In this document: in pieces, positions 51,886-62,739 of the stretch
Position numbering within the stretch: the stretch's first letter is position 1
Layout of the letters: each line of letters opens with the position of its first letter
NCBI GenBank assembly: GCA_014155875.1
Contig: JACEFZ010027946.1
Location: forward strand, 1 to 64,000
DNA: 64,000 nucleotides
From: Cepaea nemoralis
Lineage: Eukaryota > Mollusca > Gastropoda > Stylommatophora > Helicidae
Reading direction: 5' to 3'
The notes under the pieces: model-generated
Database searches by the model: none
Seen by the model: the letters and a program-made list of their open reading frames with translations, nothing else
Told to the model about the DNA's origin: nothing
Translations under genes and position numbers: made by a program

Positions 51886-53070
51886 TTAATCAAATTCACT
51901 ACAGGAAAACATTATTCAAGTTATGTTTATGAGCAAACCAAGGTGTAACATTTTGTTCCCAGTGGACTTTCTTGAGCTTGCCAAATTAAACAGATGATGG
52001 TGACAAGTATGTATATGGAGGTTTGGAACCAAAAATATGTGAATCTAAAAGGGAGCATGTAAAATATGGATATGATGAACAGTTTAAAAAACAAAATATT
52101 ACAATTTGAATGTTTAACCAAAATATTGAAATTACTTTATAAACAGAAAACGAATAATGCAGGAATTAAAGGAATGATAAAAATAAAACAAATTAACAAA
52201 GTATCAGAACGAACAAAATATGCACTATAGGTAAAAATTGACAGTAAAAACTTAAATAAAGAAGCACCGCTGGTGCAAATAGAAACCTCAAATGGAAATA
52301 AAATATGTCAGGAGGCTACAAGTAAACGTATTTCATATGTAGCCTTAGGAAAGGACTTTGTTCCATAAACTGAAACAACACAGCTTTCCTGGAATCTTTA
52401 CCAATGACCTTCTCGTTTTTTGTCGTAGCCAAACTGAAGATATTCTCATACTTATAAATTGCACATAGTTTTGCCACTGACACACTTTATCTCAATGTCA
52501 TTCATTATCTCTCAAAGTGCCATTCTACATTTAGAGTGCACCCTGGTTTTGGGATATGCTAACATAGCCAGGTCCGGTCTCACCAGGACGCAATTAAGGT
52601 TGAGTTATTTGTCCCTGCTGCTGTCATTTCACTCTTTCAGTCTGAAATAACATGTGTGACTTGCTCCTCTCAACTGTCACATAATAAATTTTCTGACTTT
52701 ATAGGTTTGGTCAGAGTGAGCTGAAGAAAACTGGCTTCATCAGTTGCCACTTTGGTCTATATTTAGCTTCTCTAAAAGTCATGTGCTCATGATCTTTCAT
52801 AGTTACTGTGTTTATAAATGAATTACCAAAAAATGAGAAGTAGACAGTAAGCTCTCCTAGGAAACGACTACAAGTAACAAAATGGATGTGATAGCTAAAG
52901 CCTTTGTCAGCACACAAACAACAAACACACAAACAACAAACACAAACTGCTACAACTACATGAAACACTCTACATGAAAGTGTAAATATACAAGGTATTC
53001 ATCTGTATTCTTGTTGTGGAGTGGACACATGTTTCATGAAATCTGCATGTGTGATTCCAACAATGCGACT
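51886..53070. other. AT-rich, no recognisable gene
   Basis: There is a short CACAAACAACAAACA repeat at 52912-52945. No SINE, LINE or exon is recognised. Confidence 0.5.
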
Positions 53071-53074
53071 GAAC

Positions 53075-53275
53075 CATAAGGGAAGCAAAGACACAGTAAC
53101 CTACCATGCATGTCCTATGAGCTGACCGAGGAGAGTTCGTATAAAGCTGGCTACCTCATTGTGTAGAAAACTGTAGACACAAAAACCAACTAATTGTGAA
53201 CAAGCCCACAAAGGCCTCGGCTTGAGTTGTTGAAGGCCTATGCTCCTCTGGGAGATGACATGCAGAAGAAGGAGG
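53075..53275 (+). repeat. SINE family C, undisturbed copy
   Basis: Order: GGGAAGCAAAGACACAGTAA, CCTACCATGCATGTCC, AGCTGGCTACCTCATTGTGT, AGAAAACTGTAGACAC, CCAACTAATTGTGAACAAGC, AAAGGCCTCGGCTTGAGTTG and CTCTGGGAGATGACATGCAG with a GAAGAAGGAGG tail. This copy serves as the reference for the amplified copies at 14930 and 21060. Another copy is at 60355-60510. Confidence 0.85.
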
Positions 53276-53277
53276 AC

Positions 53278-53380
53278 AGTCTTTAAACTGTTTCACTTGT
53301 GCTTAGAAGCTTTTGTCCATCTTGTTTTGCATGATCTCAAATTGCTTATCTTATATTTCATTTCTTCTAAGACTTGTGCT
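53278..53380 (-). pseudogene. LINE endonuclease fragment
   Basis: In reverse complement AGAAGAAATGAAATATAAGA, TTTGAGATCATGCAAAACAA and GATGGACAAAAGCTTCTAAG match 60685-60760. It is the start of the LINE endonuclease region (EEMKYKISNLRS). Confidence 0.75.
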
Positions 53381-54165
53381 GTCTTGTGGCCAGTGACCTA
53401 ACATTATGCAGTCTCAGCTCCCACCACTTCACCATTTACATGCTCAAGCAAGCTTCATGCACAAAACAAGCTACCCAAGAAGCATTTGCAGATGTGCTAG
53501 TGAAGATGATAGCGAAATTACACTGATGATGTCATGAGCATGGTTCAACACCAGGACTCATCACCTGCCAAAGTGAAGAAAAGATTTGCCACCTATTCCT
53601 CCTTGCACACAGGCCTACAAAATGATGCTGTCACATCACCGACCCAAAGCAAAAACTTCTTTGGGACAATTTGTTATAAGTAGCATTGGCTCAGGTCAGG
53701 AAAGGCTGTGGCAAAAACAATGACAAGGATTCTCAAACTAACAACACAGTAGCATTGGCTCAGGGCAGGAAAGCCTGTGACAAAACAATGACAAGGACTC
53801 TCAAGTTAACAGCACATAAATTCTCCTCCCTACAGTCACATGTATCCAGCTTCTACATCATATCTCAAGCTTTGATACAGAAACAATGAGGAAGGATGCC
53901 ACAGAAATTCTCAAATTTCACACTTTATCTTCCTTATGAACATTGTGTATCTGCAGATTTCTGTCTCTCCGCAAGTTGTGCTTGTTGAAGGCTGGAACAA
54001 AAGACACCAACCAGATCACCAGAAGATGTTCTCATCACCAACATTTAGATTAGTGCTCAGTCTTTTAGTTTCATGACAATTTATCTGACGTTTCTGTTTT
54101 CTCAACAATTCACATAGCAGCAGGCAACAATATCCCTACAGAATATTAGTAGAGAACGCACTTGC
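53381..54165. other. No recognisable gene; one 70-bp direct duplication
   Basis: GTAGCATTGGCTCAGGTCAG (53679) recurs as GTAGCATTGGCTCAGGGCAG (53749), each followed by GTG-CAAAAACAATGACAAGG-like sequence. This gives two tandem copies of about 70 bp. Nothing else is recognised. Confidence 0.55.
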
Positions 54166-54167
54166 TG

Positions 54168-54652
54168 CAATATATAGCAAGAAACAGCCTGTCTACAATA
54201 GAGCAAGAAACAGTCTACTTACAATATAGCAAGAAATTGTCTGCAACATACTGCAAGGAAAATTCTCCCTACAATACAGCAATAAACTTTCTACAATATA
54301 TAGCAAGAAACAGTTTGTCCACAATATAGCAAGAAATTGTCTACAATATATAGTAAGAAACAGTCTGTCTACAATACAGCAAGAAACAGCCTTGTCTACA
54401 ATATAGCCAGAAATAGTCTGTCTACAACATATAGCAAGAAACAGTTTCTTCTTCTTCTTCTTCTTCAGCGTTCCGAGCCATTGAGGTTCTTTGCTGCAAA
54501 TACAATCCGTCTCCATTCGTCTCTCTGGTGGACCTTCTCTTGCCAGTCGTTGATTCCAAGTGCTTGTAGGTCTGTACAATATATAGCACAGAATAGTTTA
54601 CATACACAATTTAGCAACAAACTGCCTACAATATGTAGCAAGAAACTGGGAA
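54168..54652. repeat. Minisatellite of about 27 bp interrupted by a LINE tail
   Basis: Units resemble CTACAATATATAGCAAGAAA followed by CAGTCTG or TTGT. They run from 54168 to 54446 and resume at 54578-54652 after the inserted LINE end. Confidence 0.9.
54447..54577 (-). mobile_element. LINE 3' end with GAA tail inserted in a minisatellite
   Basis: On the minus strand the frame reads LGINDWQEKVHQRDEWRRIV, then FAAKNLNGSER and stop, followed by (GAA)n. This is the last 30 residues of a LINE (W-R-I-V-F-AAKNLNGS). The minisatellite is cut on both sides. It is a 5'-truncated insertion of about 130 bp. Confidence 0.88.
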
Positions 54653-54799
54653 TAAATAAAGTACAGCCACGCTGAGGAGAGTTAAACTGCAGTAGCTAAA
54701 CTGGCAAGAAATCATCTAAAGCAGCCAAACTAGGGAGAAATAAACTAAAGCAGTTGCATTACAGAAAAATTAATCCGCTTTTGGTATGTTTTGTCGCTC

Positions 54800-55075
54800 G
54801 CTTTGTAACTCAAGTGTAGTCCATACACAGGCTATTACTTTTAGTGCACAGGACTGATTTTTCTGTGTGGATTAGCTTTCCCTATTACCAGTGTCCATCG
54901 CCATCAGGTGAACCCACTCTGACTTCAGAGGTACTTGTAATTTACGTCCCCAAGTCAAGGACAAGAGGTCAACATTTTAGTCCAACTGATCAGTGTAGTG
55001 GCTGAACCTGCTACCTCAGCATCAGCACACTGGAAGTTTAAGAACAAGTGCTCTATTCCATACGGCCATGGTAAC
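54800..55075 (-). repeat. SINE family A, near full length
   Basis: CAAGTGTAGTCCATACACAG, GTGTGGATTAGCTTTCCCTA, CTGACTTCAGAGGTACTTGT and TGGAAGTTTAAGAACAAGTG are in family order. The tRNA-like head on the minus strand is near 55070-55020. Confidence 0.88.
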
Positions 55076-55079
55076 ATCC

Positions 55080-55655
55080 TGAAAAAAAAAAACGACAAAA
55101 AGCAAAGTTTATCGACCTCACTCAGCATAAGGCCACATTAGGTTAAAAACAAAGTGTACAAGCAATAACACACACATAACAAAGTTTACAACACATTAAT
55201 TGTTATATTAAAAGTAACAACTGGCCTGAGAGTGATAATTAGGAAGCCTTCACTGAAACAAAACAACCCATAATGTTACAAAAGAAGCATACAATACAAT
55301 GCCTGTGAAAGCAGTGAGCAAAACATAACAATATAAATCACTAAAGAAGAACTTCATTATGTACATAGCAGTATACATTCGTGGAAAATTGGTAAAAATA
55401 CATTATCGTCATCATTACAAATAAATCGAGGTGTAAAAACATACTGCACATTAAATGAGTACAATGATATACAGATGTGCTTTTACTTCAAGTACACGTT
55501 GCACATATGTAATATGTGTTAATCTACGGATATACTACAAATGTACATTAGCAGACATAAAGGTAATCTACAAACATGTGTCATGTAAAATATGGGTGTA
55601 CATTAAACGTATACCATATAACACTAAGGTGTGCTTAAAATGTGCATGACTGCTA
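55080..55655. other. AT-rich, nothing recognised
   Basis: No gene or repeat family recognised. AC/AT-rich words with ACATATG and GTACAAT recur without a clear period. Confidence 0.45.
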
Positions 55656-55659
55656 AATG

Positions 55660-56918
55660 TAACTTACATCTCATCATGACTTACATACTGACTTAAATTA
55701 CATACCAACATTTCTTACATCCCAACATGACTTTCATCTCATCATAACTTACACCTCAATGGGGCTTAACATCTCAACACATCCTTCATCTCATCATAAC
55801 TTAATCCCTCAGCATGACTTAGTCTCAACATAATCTACACCTCAACATAACCCATGCCTCATCATAACTCACCCATCAGCATGACTTCAGCCTCAACATG
55901 ACACACCACAATGTGATTTAAATCTCACCATAATTGACACATCAAAGCAACATACATCTCAACATAAATTACAACTCAATGTGACTTCACATCTCTACAT
56001 AAATGACACCTCAATGTGACTTGACATCTCAACATAACTGACACCTCAATGTGACTTTACATCTCAACATAATTTACTGTGACACGACATCTCAAGATGT
56101 CTTACATCTCAACATAACATACTCCTCAAGATGTCTTACATCTCAACATAACATACTCCTCAAGATGTCTTACATCTCAACATAACATACTCCTCAATAT
56201 GACAGTACAACTCAACATAACATACTCCTCAATGCGACTTTACATCTCAACATAACATACTCCTCAATGTGACTTTACATCTCAACACAACATACTCCTC
56301 AATGTGACTTTACATCTCAACATGTCTTACATCTCAACATAACATAATGTGACATGACATCTCAACATGTCTTACATCTCAACATAACATACTCCTGAAT
56401 GTCACTTTACTTCTCAACATATCTTACATCTCAACATAACATACTGTGACATGACATCTCAACATGTCTTACATCTCAACATAACATAATGTGACATGAC
56501 ATCTCAACATGTCTTACATCTCAACATAACATGACATGACATCTCAACATGTCTTACATCTCAACATAACATATGGTGACATGACATTCCAACATGTCTT
56601 ATCTCAACATAACATAATGTGACATGACATCTCAACATGTCTTACATCTCAACATAACATACTCCTCAATGTGACTTTATATCTCAACATGTCTTACATC
56701 TCAACATAACATACTGTGAAATGACATCTCAACAAGTCTTACATCTCAACATAAAATACTCAAGATGTCTTACATCTCAACATAACATACTCCTCAAGAT
56801 GTCTTACATCTCAACATAACATACTCCTCAATGTGACAGTACATCTCAACATAACATACTCCTCAATGTGACTTTACATCTCAACACAACTGACACCACA
56901 ATGTAATTTACATGTCAA
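55660..56918. repeat. Satellite A, about 35-bp mosaic units
   Basis: Units combine ACATCTCAACATAACATACT, CCTCAATGTGACTTT, and ATGTCTTACATCTCAAC. The left part is more diverged (ACTTACACCTCAATGGGGCT). Modules are shuffled, giving varied periods. A short copy lies at 60056-60150. Confidence 0.93.
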
Positions 56919-57022
56919 CCAGATATGTCAAACAGTAAAGAAACAGTCACAGATGATGTTTCCTTCCTTGTATTTTCTCTCACAACTGTATCTATACACT
57001 GTACAATACTTCATGTTCTGTA

Positions 57023-57935
57023 TATCCATCAATACTCTAAAATACTACACTATTCAGAAATACTCTGGGCTCCTAAATACTTTAAAATTCTACATTATTC
57101 AGAAATACTTTGATCTCCCTAATAAACTAAAAATCCTACATTTTGAGCTCCTTATATACTAAATTATTCAAAAATAGTCTGGGCTCCCTAAATACTCTAA
57201 AATACTACATTATTCAGAAATACTCTTGTCTACATAAATAAAATAAATATCCTACATTATTCAGAAATACTGTGGGCTCTTTAAATACTACATCATTCAG
57301 AAATACTCTGGGCTCCCTAAATACTCTAAAATACTACATTATTCAGAAATACTCTGGGCTCCATATTTTAAAATGCTACATTATTCAGAAATACTCTGGG
57401 CTCCCTAAATACTCTAAAATACTACATTATTCAGAAATACTCTGGGCTCCATAAATACTTTAAAATGCTACATTATTCAGAAATACTCTGGGCTCCCTAA
57501 ATACTCTAAAATACTACATTATTCAGAAATACTCTGGGCTCCATAAATACTTTAAAATGCTACATTATTCAGAAATACTCTGGGCTCCCTAAATACTCTA
57601 AATTACTACTTTATTCAGAAATACTCTGGGCTCCCTAAATACTCTAAAATGCTACATTATTCAGAAATACTCTGGGCTCCCTAAATACTCTAAAATACTA
57701 CATTACACTGAAATACTTTGGACGCCTCAAATAAATTAAAATACATTATTCAGAAACACTCTGGTCTCCCTAAATACTCTAAAATACATTATTCAGAAAT
57801 ACTCTGTCTCCTAAATATTCTAACTACTACATTATTCAGAAATACTGTCCCTTAAATACTCTAAAATACTACATTATTCAGAAATACTCTGGTCTCCCTA
57901 AACAAAGTAAAAATCCTACACTATTCAGAAATACC
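57023..57935. repeat. Satellite B, 46- to 47-bp units, about 19 copies
   Basis: Units contain AATACTCTAAAATACTACAT, TATTCAGAAATACTCTGGGC and TCCCTA. A two-unit (93-bp) higher order appears at 57340-57600 (CTCCATAAATACTTTAAAATG alternates with CTCCCTAAATACTCTAAAATA). A two-copy relic is at 59694-59790. Confidence 0.95.
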
Positions 57936-58114
57936 GGGTTTGAAATTACTGTACAGTAAGGTACATGCACTGTGTTTGTGTTTGTTATACTTTTCCTTTC
58001 CACAGGAGTTACACAAATTTAACTGTTTTCATGTCATAAGGGAAAAGTTTCATCATGAGATGTGACACCATACATTAAGCTGCCACTTCCTGTCTGCAGA
58101 ATACACCCCTCTAG

Positions 58115-58250
58115 GATCTATGGTAGTGTGGTGGCTAGCCCACCAACCTGCTGGCCCGGAAGTAATAGGTTCAAACTCATACCAAGTGAGATCTGTATAC
58201 ATGACTAGGGTTCCCTGGTTGACCCAGCCTGAAACAGGTACCAGGAATGA
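58115..58250 (+). repeat. tRNA-like SINE head and short body
   Basis: GGTAGTGTGGTGGCTAGCCC has an A-box form, and ATAGGTTCAAACTCATACC a B-box form about 40 bp later. It ends at the 3' terminus of the following LINE. Confidence 0.6.
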
Positions 58251-58254
58251 GTTG

Positions 58255-58800
58255 TTGAGTTGAGTTAAGAACCGACATCACTGCACTCAGGACATTCCAA
58301 TATGTGCTCCGTCCCCTCGTTCAACAGCCAGAGAAGAGTCAGACTACTGATAGTTCCCACCGCTATCTGATTACAAGTTCTCCTGGTCTTCCCTCTCAGT
58401 TTTGAGATTCTACCAGAACCCCTGCCATTCCCCACTATCTCATCTTTTCCACATACGGGTTCTCAATCTGTTCTTCCACCTTCTCCACCTGGTCCCACAA
58501 GCGCACAACCACCTCTCCCTTGTCCATAGGTAATCGATCACCAAGAGGTGTGTTCCCTGCCAGCCTATCAGCCTGTTCAATCCCCCACACTCGCGCATGG
58601 CCAAACAAAAAATCCATACAATTCTTACAATCTGTGACCTCTGAAGCGAAGTGTGCCATTCCACACGAAACATTCCTTTCTCCACTTTACTAAGCATACT
58701 CCTTGAGTCCGCAATGAAGACAACGTGTGTTGCAGTGGTCTCCTCTAACCAATGGAATGCTACTGTGACTCTTCCACCTCCATTCTCATGTTGGAGGTCG
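58255..58800 (-). pseudogene. RNase H-type LINE, RNase H domain and 3' end
   Basis: On the minus strand the pieces read MRMEVE-like, EETTATHVVFI, SMLSKVEKGMFRVEWHTSLQ, RSQIVRIVWIFC, GHARVWGIEQADRLAGNTPL, then KVEEQIENPYVEKMR. H-A-V-GI-ADRLAG corresponds to the final conserved block of the RNase H fold (usually HAGVRGNERADRLA). Two frames are needed, so it is broken. The 3' end (GAACCGACATCACTGCACTC) matches the other family copies. Confidence 0.88.
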
Positions 58801-59105
58801 TAGTCTCATATGCAGGTACCAGGAGATGACTTGGGAAGTCAAGGTATCCGACCTGATTCCCGACCCAATCACCCCTCGAGCGCCGACATGTGTATACAAA
58901 TATGGGTTTAGCAACACGTACCCAATATGTCTAGCAGCATATAAAAAGGTTTCTTTACTTTCTAACATACCCCTCTGTCCATCTTCAGTGTCTCTATGGT
59001 AATTTTTTTGTAAAGCAAACGTATCAGCTCTCTCATTTCCCACGGACTTCTGCATGACCTGGGCAAAGATCCAGAGATTCCAGACAGATTGAGGCCTCAC
59101 TAGTG
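58801..59105 (-). pseudogene. Second RNase H-type LINE fragment
   Basis: The minus-strand frame reads QSVWNLWIFAQVMQKSVGNE, RADTFALQKN. The WNLWIF...GNERADTFA pattern is the same RNase H block as in 58560-58690, so this is a different truncated copy lying directly upstream. Confidence 0.75.
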
Positions 59106-59109
59106 GCTG

Positions 59110-59605
59110 TCACTTATCTTCTGCCATGCCAATAAGGATGGGTGGTCACGGTTTATCATCTCACATGGCTAGTTTTTGATCAGCTCTGTATTCGTATCCC
59201 AATTATGACGTATGGCCAAGCCATCCATGTATTTCTATTTTTATCTTCCCCTTCTTTTTTCCCCATTAATTTTATCAGTTATCGCTAAATTTTTAAGATT
59301 ATTTCTCCTCATAACGTTCCCAAATATCTTGCTGTTGCTAGGGAGTCTCTGTGGTGAAGTGGTCAAGCTGTTTGACTCGGGCTCCGAAGGTTGTGGGTTC
59401 GATTCCGGGCCGCGTCCTTCGGTTACAAGTAAAATTTTTTGGAGACTCCTCTGGGTCATCGCTAGAGCTACGAAGTTCATGCTTTGTGCGACGCCTTCCG
59501 CGCTGTGGAAAGAGACCAAGCCATATGGGATAAAACCTGGTGCAATGAAGTCGACAATTTTCAAGATTATTTCTCCTCATAAAGTTCCCAAAAATCTTGA
59601 TATTA
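59110..59605 (-). pseudogene. RTE-like LINE 3' end split by a SINE
   Basis: GCCAATAAGGATGGGTGGTC, CGTATGGCCAAGCCATCCAT and TTCTCCTCATAACGTTCCCA are the minus-strand 3' end of the main LINE (compare 36320-36540). SINE family G occupies 59333-59550. The LINE words on both sides overlap by about 45 bp. Confidence 0.82.
59333..59555 (+). repeat. tRNA-derived SINE family G, full length
   Basis: GTGGTGAAGTGGTCAAGCTG is a good A-box region and GTGGGTTCGATTCCGGG a nearly perfect B-box about 40 bp later, with TTTGACTCGGGCTCCGAAG between them, like a tRNA with a long variable arm. The body continues GTAAAATTTTTTGGAGAC, GAGCTACGAAGTTCATGC and CCATATGGGATAAAACC. Copies are at 11505, 26850 and 37590. The match to a complete cloverleaf breaks after the T-arm, so it is not a tRNA gene. 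Confidence 0.9.
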
Positions 59606-59693
59606 CAACCTGACAACTCAAACTCATGCCCATCTCTATGGAACTCTCTAAAGCATTGACTGATGTGACGGTAATAAATGTAACAGTATCATG

Positions 59694-59790
59694 TCCATCA
59701 ATACTCTAAAATACTACATTATTCAGAAATATGCTGGGCGCCTTAAATACTCCACAATACTGCTTTATTCAGAAATGTGCTCAGAATACT
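59694..59790. repeat. Satellite B, two-copy outlier
   Basis: TCCATCAATACTCTAAAATA, CTACATTATTCAGAAATATG and CTTTATTCAGAAATGTGCTC match satellite B. The left border TCCATCAATACTC equals the left border of the main array at 57026. Confidence 0.9.
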
Positions 59791-60055
59791 TGGCAACAAG
59801 CCAGAAGGATACTGACCAAAATGATATCATGAACGTTTTAAAACATATAATACTGCTAACCAACACAGATTTGCTCACAGAATATTGCACACAAAAGTGA
59901 AATCACTCAAACCGGAACTAGCTGCAGTCAAACATACTACACACAGCTGACAGTCATGTGTCGACAATGTCATATACTGACAGAGTCATTCAGTGACGGT
60001 GAACGCCACCCGACAGTGACAATTATTCAGGGTCATCTATTCTTAGTATGTAATT

Positions 60056-60150
60056 TATGTGACTTTACATCTCAACATGACCTTACACCTCAATGTGACT
60101 TTACATCTCAACATGACCTTACATCTCAACATGACTTTACATTTCAATCT
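60056..60150. repeat. Satellite A, short outlier
   Basis: TGTGACTTTACATCTCAACA and TGACCTTACACCTCAATGTG repeated about four times, matching satellite A at 55660-56918. Confidence 0.92.
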
Positions 60151-60354
60151 TGTATGTTGCACATATTCTTTATTGTCCAAAGATTTGCTATAATCTGAGG
60201 ATCTGTTATAGTCTGAAGATCTGATGTTGAAGTTTGACGGTCTGCTAATTGTACTCTGAAGATCTATTGCTATAGCTTGCACAGCAGTTGTTACAGCATG
60301 CAGACCTACTGCTCTTTTTCAACATTTCCTATCGTAGTTTGAGACCTCGGCCAT

Positions 60355-60510
60355 GAGTTACCAGGGCCCATATGGTAAGCAAAGAACAGTAACACTGCAA
60401 CCAGCCATGCATGTCATAAGATGCTCTAAGGAAGGTTGGTGTGGCATCTGCTGCCCCATCCTGTAGAAAATTTCAGCTGCAAAAAAATCTAACTAACCAA
60501 ACCATGGGCA
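60355..60510 (+). repeat. SINE family C, 5' half
   Basis: GGTAAGCAAAGAACAGTAAC, ACTGCAACCAGCCATGCATG, GGAAGGTTGGTGTGGCATC and AGAAAATTTCAGCTGC match family C. The 3' half is missing. Confidence 0.78.
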
Positions 60511-60599
60511 CATCTAAAGATAAAAAAATGAAACAAAAATAACTAAGCCAGCAATCAAGATGCAGAAATGATCACAAGGAGTTTGCATCACTGACTTAC

Positions 60600-61440
60600 C
60601 TCATGTCACCAAGGAAGATATCTAGAACCGGCATCTAGAATGTTAGAACTATGCATGCATTGGGAAATACAGCACAAAACATAGAAGAAATGAAATATTA
60701 TAAGATTAGCAATTTGAGATCATGAAAAAAAAACAAGATGGACAAAAGCTTAAGCACAGGTGAAACAGTACTGTTCTCAAGCCATACAGTGAAAAATGCC
60801 CCTCACAGTGAAGGAATGGCTCTTGTGTGATATCACGAAGCAAAATAATCACTAATAAAGTGGGAAGCACCCGGGAAGGTTAAGCCGGTCAACAAATGCA
60901 TGAAGAAGTCGGATGTGTAGGCCGAAAGGTGCAAATATAGCAGCTCTGCTGTAAACAGACATAACACAATTACGCCCAAAAACATTCCGGATGAACATAG
61001 TAGAAGAAGAAGAGTGAGAAGCAGTAAGCTCTAAAACAATAACAGCAACATTTAGAACACAAAAAACAAGTATACATGAATGCAATCCAGTGTTACACAC
61101 CAACAAATGATGAATCAGTTAAGCAGGAACTTTACATGAAACTTCAAAGTATGATAAGAATTCAAAGAAGTGGCAACATCATCAATGTTGATGGGTGGCC
61201 TGAATGCCAAGATAGGATCAGATAAGATGGGTTATGAAGAGATCGGGGGAAACAAGGACTAGGGGTATTGAACAAGATGAAGAATTATTCACTAACTTAT
61301 GCGCAGTGAACCAGAATATCATGACAGAAGCATCTTTTCAACTTAAAAGAACAGAGAACAGCCTGATAAATTGATGTCACTCACAAAATTTCCCTCACAA
61401 CCCAAACACAAAATCTGATATGAGATCAGTTAAACACACA
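60600..61440 (+). pseudogene. RTE-like LINE endonuclease domain
   Basis: Frames in order read NVRTMHALGNTAQNIEEMKY, SNLRS, KMDKSLSTGETVLFSSHTVK, NAPHSEGMALV, VTHQQMMNQLSRN and WPECQDRI. This follows the endonuclease order N-VRTM, LSTGETLIYSGH, HS-GVAL, QCYAPT and GD-NAK, with the catalytic GDLNA site changed to one including WPEC. Several stops and frameshifts are present. SINE family H is inserted at 60904-61014. The reverse transcriptase core between 61440 and the following 3' end is missing. Confidence 0.85.
60904..61014 (+). repeat. SINE family H, second copy
   Basis: GAAGTCGGATGTGTAGGCCG, GCAGCTCTGCTGTAAACAGA and CATTCCGGATGAACATAG with an (AGA)n tail match the element at 34625-34743 over their whole length. 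It is also inside a LINE. Flanking duplication is not clear. Confidence 0.88.
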
Positions 61441-61729
61441 TACTTAAAGGGAGTCAAATGCAAAGGTTCTAGAAAAACTAGGCATGAAGAGAGAGCTGAT
61501 GAAAGAAATAAAAAAGAGGAGGCAAGTGAAATATTTTGGCCACATTAAAAGACATGATACTCTTATAAAAACCATACTGGAAGGCAAGCGAACAAGAGGT
61601 AGACAACGATACAAGTGGGAAGATATCAAGAGATGGACGAACATCAATCTAACAGAATGTACAGTCAAGGCAAGAGACAGACAGTGTTGGAGATCCACTG
61701 CAGCCAACCTTCATTGTGGAGACGGCACC

Positions 61730-61735
<6 letters not shown>
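61441..61735 (+). pseudogene. LINE 3' end fragment with TTGA tail
   Basis: The frame reads MKRELMKEIKKRRQVKYFGH, IKRHDTLIKTILEGKRTRGR, QRYKWEDIKRWTNINLTECT and VKARDRQCWRSTAANLHCGD. This is the intact C-terminal coding region (FGHI-R---L---ILEGK--GRGR, DR--WR---AN) of a LINE related to the main family, closing with the (TTGA)n tail. Confidence 0.9.
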
Positions 61736-61780
<45 letters not shown>

Positions 61781-61784
61781 CTTA
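61731..61784. repeat. (TTGA)n microsatellite tail of the LINE
   Basis: About 13 units of GATT/TTGA. The main LINE copy at 3299-4017 ends in the same TGATTGATTGATTGAT unit. Confidence 0.97.
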
Positions 61785-61989
61785 AAGGCAGTGTCACAAC
61801 AATTAGGTTTAAATAGTCATAGGGGAAAGAGAAAGACAATGAAAATAAATCAAACAAATGATAACCTAGTCTTCCATGGTGAAGCCCCACTTCAAGATGT
61901 AGAATCATACACTCATACTTAAACTCACTGTAGACAAAACGGGGGCAACAGATAGAGAGATTACATTAATACACAAGGCAAGAGGAGCT
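61785..61989. other. Nothing recognised (61785-61989)
   Basis: No repeat or gene recognised. Confidence 0.5.
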
Positions 61990-62132
61990 TTCACAAAGTA
62001 AGTACAGGACTCTTTTACAAAGTAAGTAAAGGTCTCTTTTACAAAGTAAGTAAAGGACTCTTTTACAAAGTAAGTAAATGTCTCTTTTACAAAGTAAGTA
62101 AATATCTCTTTTACAAAGTAAGTAAAGGACTT
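61990..62132. repeat. Minisatellite of 24-bp units, six copies
   Basis: Units contain TTTACAAAGTAAGTAAAGGA followed by CTCT, with a GTCTCT variant. Confidence 0.95.
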
Positions 62133-62204
62133 TTTTTATACACCTTGAGGCATATAAAGTAAATGGTCAATATCACTCTGGCTGCTTTTACTTCCCAGGA
62201 CATG

Positions 62205-62645
62205 TTAGGAGCATTTTTCACTGTAAGGCCTGACAACAGCACTGTTTCACCTGTGCTTCACTGTAGGGCCTGACAACAGCACTGATTCACCTGTGCTTCA
62301 ATGTAAGGCCTGACAACAGCACTGTTTCACCTGTGCTTCACTGTAAGGCCTGACAGCAGCACTGTTTCACCTGTGCTTCACTGTAAGGCCTGACAGCAGC
62401 ACTGTTTCACCTGTGCTTCACTGTAAGGCCTGACAGCAGCACTGTTTCACCTGTGCTTCACTGTAAGGCCTGGCAGCAGCACTGTTTCACCTGTGCTTCA
62501 CTGTAAGGCCTGGCAGCAGCACTGTTTCACCTGTGCTTCACTGTAAGGCCTGACAGCAGCACTGTTTCACCTGTGCTTCACTGTAAGGCCTGACAGCAGC
62601 ACTGTTTCACCTGTGCTTAAAAGCTTTTGGAAGTAAAATAAATCC
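62205..62645 (-). pseudogene. LINE endonuclease fragment with internal 40-bp amplification
   Basis: The left edge GCATTTTTCACTGTAAGGCC and the right edge CACCTGTGCTTAAAAGCTTT match, in reverse complement, 60796-60750 of the LINE endonuclease (AAAGCTTAAGCACAGGTGAA, ACAGTGAAAAATGC). Between them the segment is repeated about ten times. Confidence 0.85.
62211..62627. repeat. Minisatellite of 40-bp units derived from a LINE
   Basis: Units contain CACTGTAAGGCCTGACAGCA, GCACTGTTTCACCTGTGCTT. Variants are CAACAGC and GGCAGC. The unit corresponds to the LINE coding stretch for LSTGETVLFSSHTVK read on the minus strand. Confidence 0.96.
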
Positions 62646-62725
62646 ACCCTGAAGAGGAATCAAACACATGACTACCAGGTTGACAGGCAAGCAAGCTAAC
62701 CACCACATGAGTGTTACCAGCTCTA
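62646..62725 (-). repeat. tRNA-like SINE head
   Basis: On the minus strand ATGTGGTGGTTAGCTTGCTT is an A-box region and GTGTTTGATTCCTC holds a B-box-like element about 40 bp later. Confidence 0.55.
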
Positions 62726-62739
62726 GGACATTTGTGATA

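Noticed and set aside
59333..59420. Possible tRNA gene (A and B boxes)
   Set aside because: Box spacing is good, but the sequence runs into a SINE body that recurs elsewhere and a complete acceptor stem is not seen. The heads at 8757, 14640, 33130, 42215 and 49355 are rejected for the same reason.
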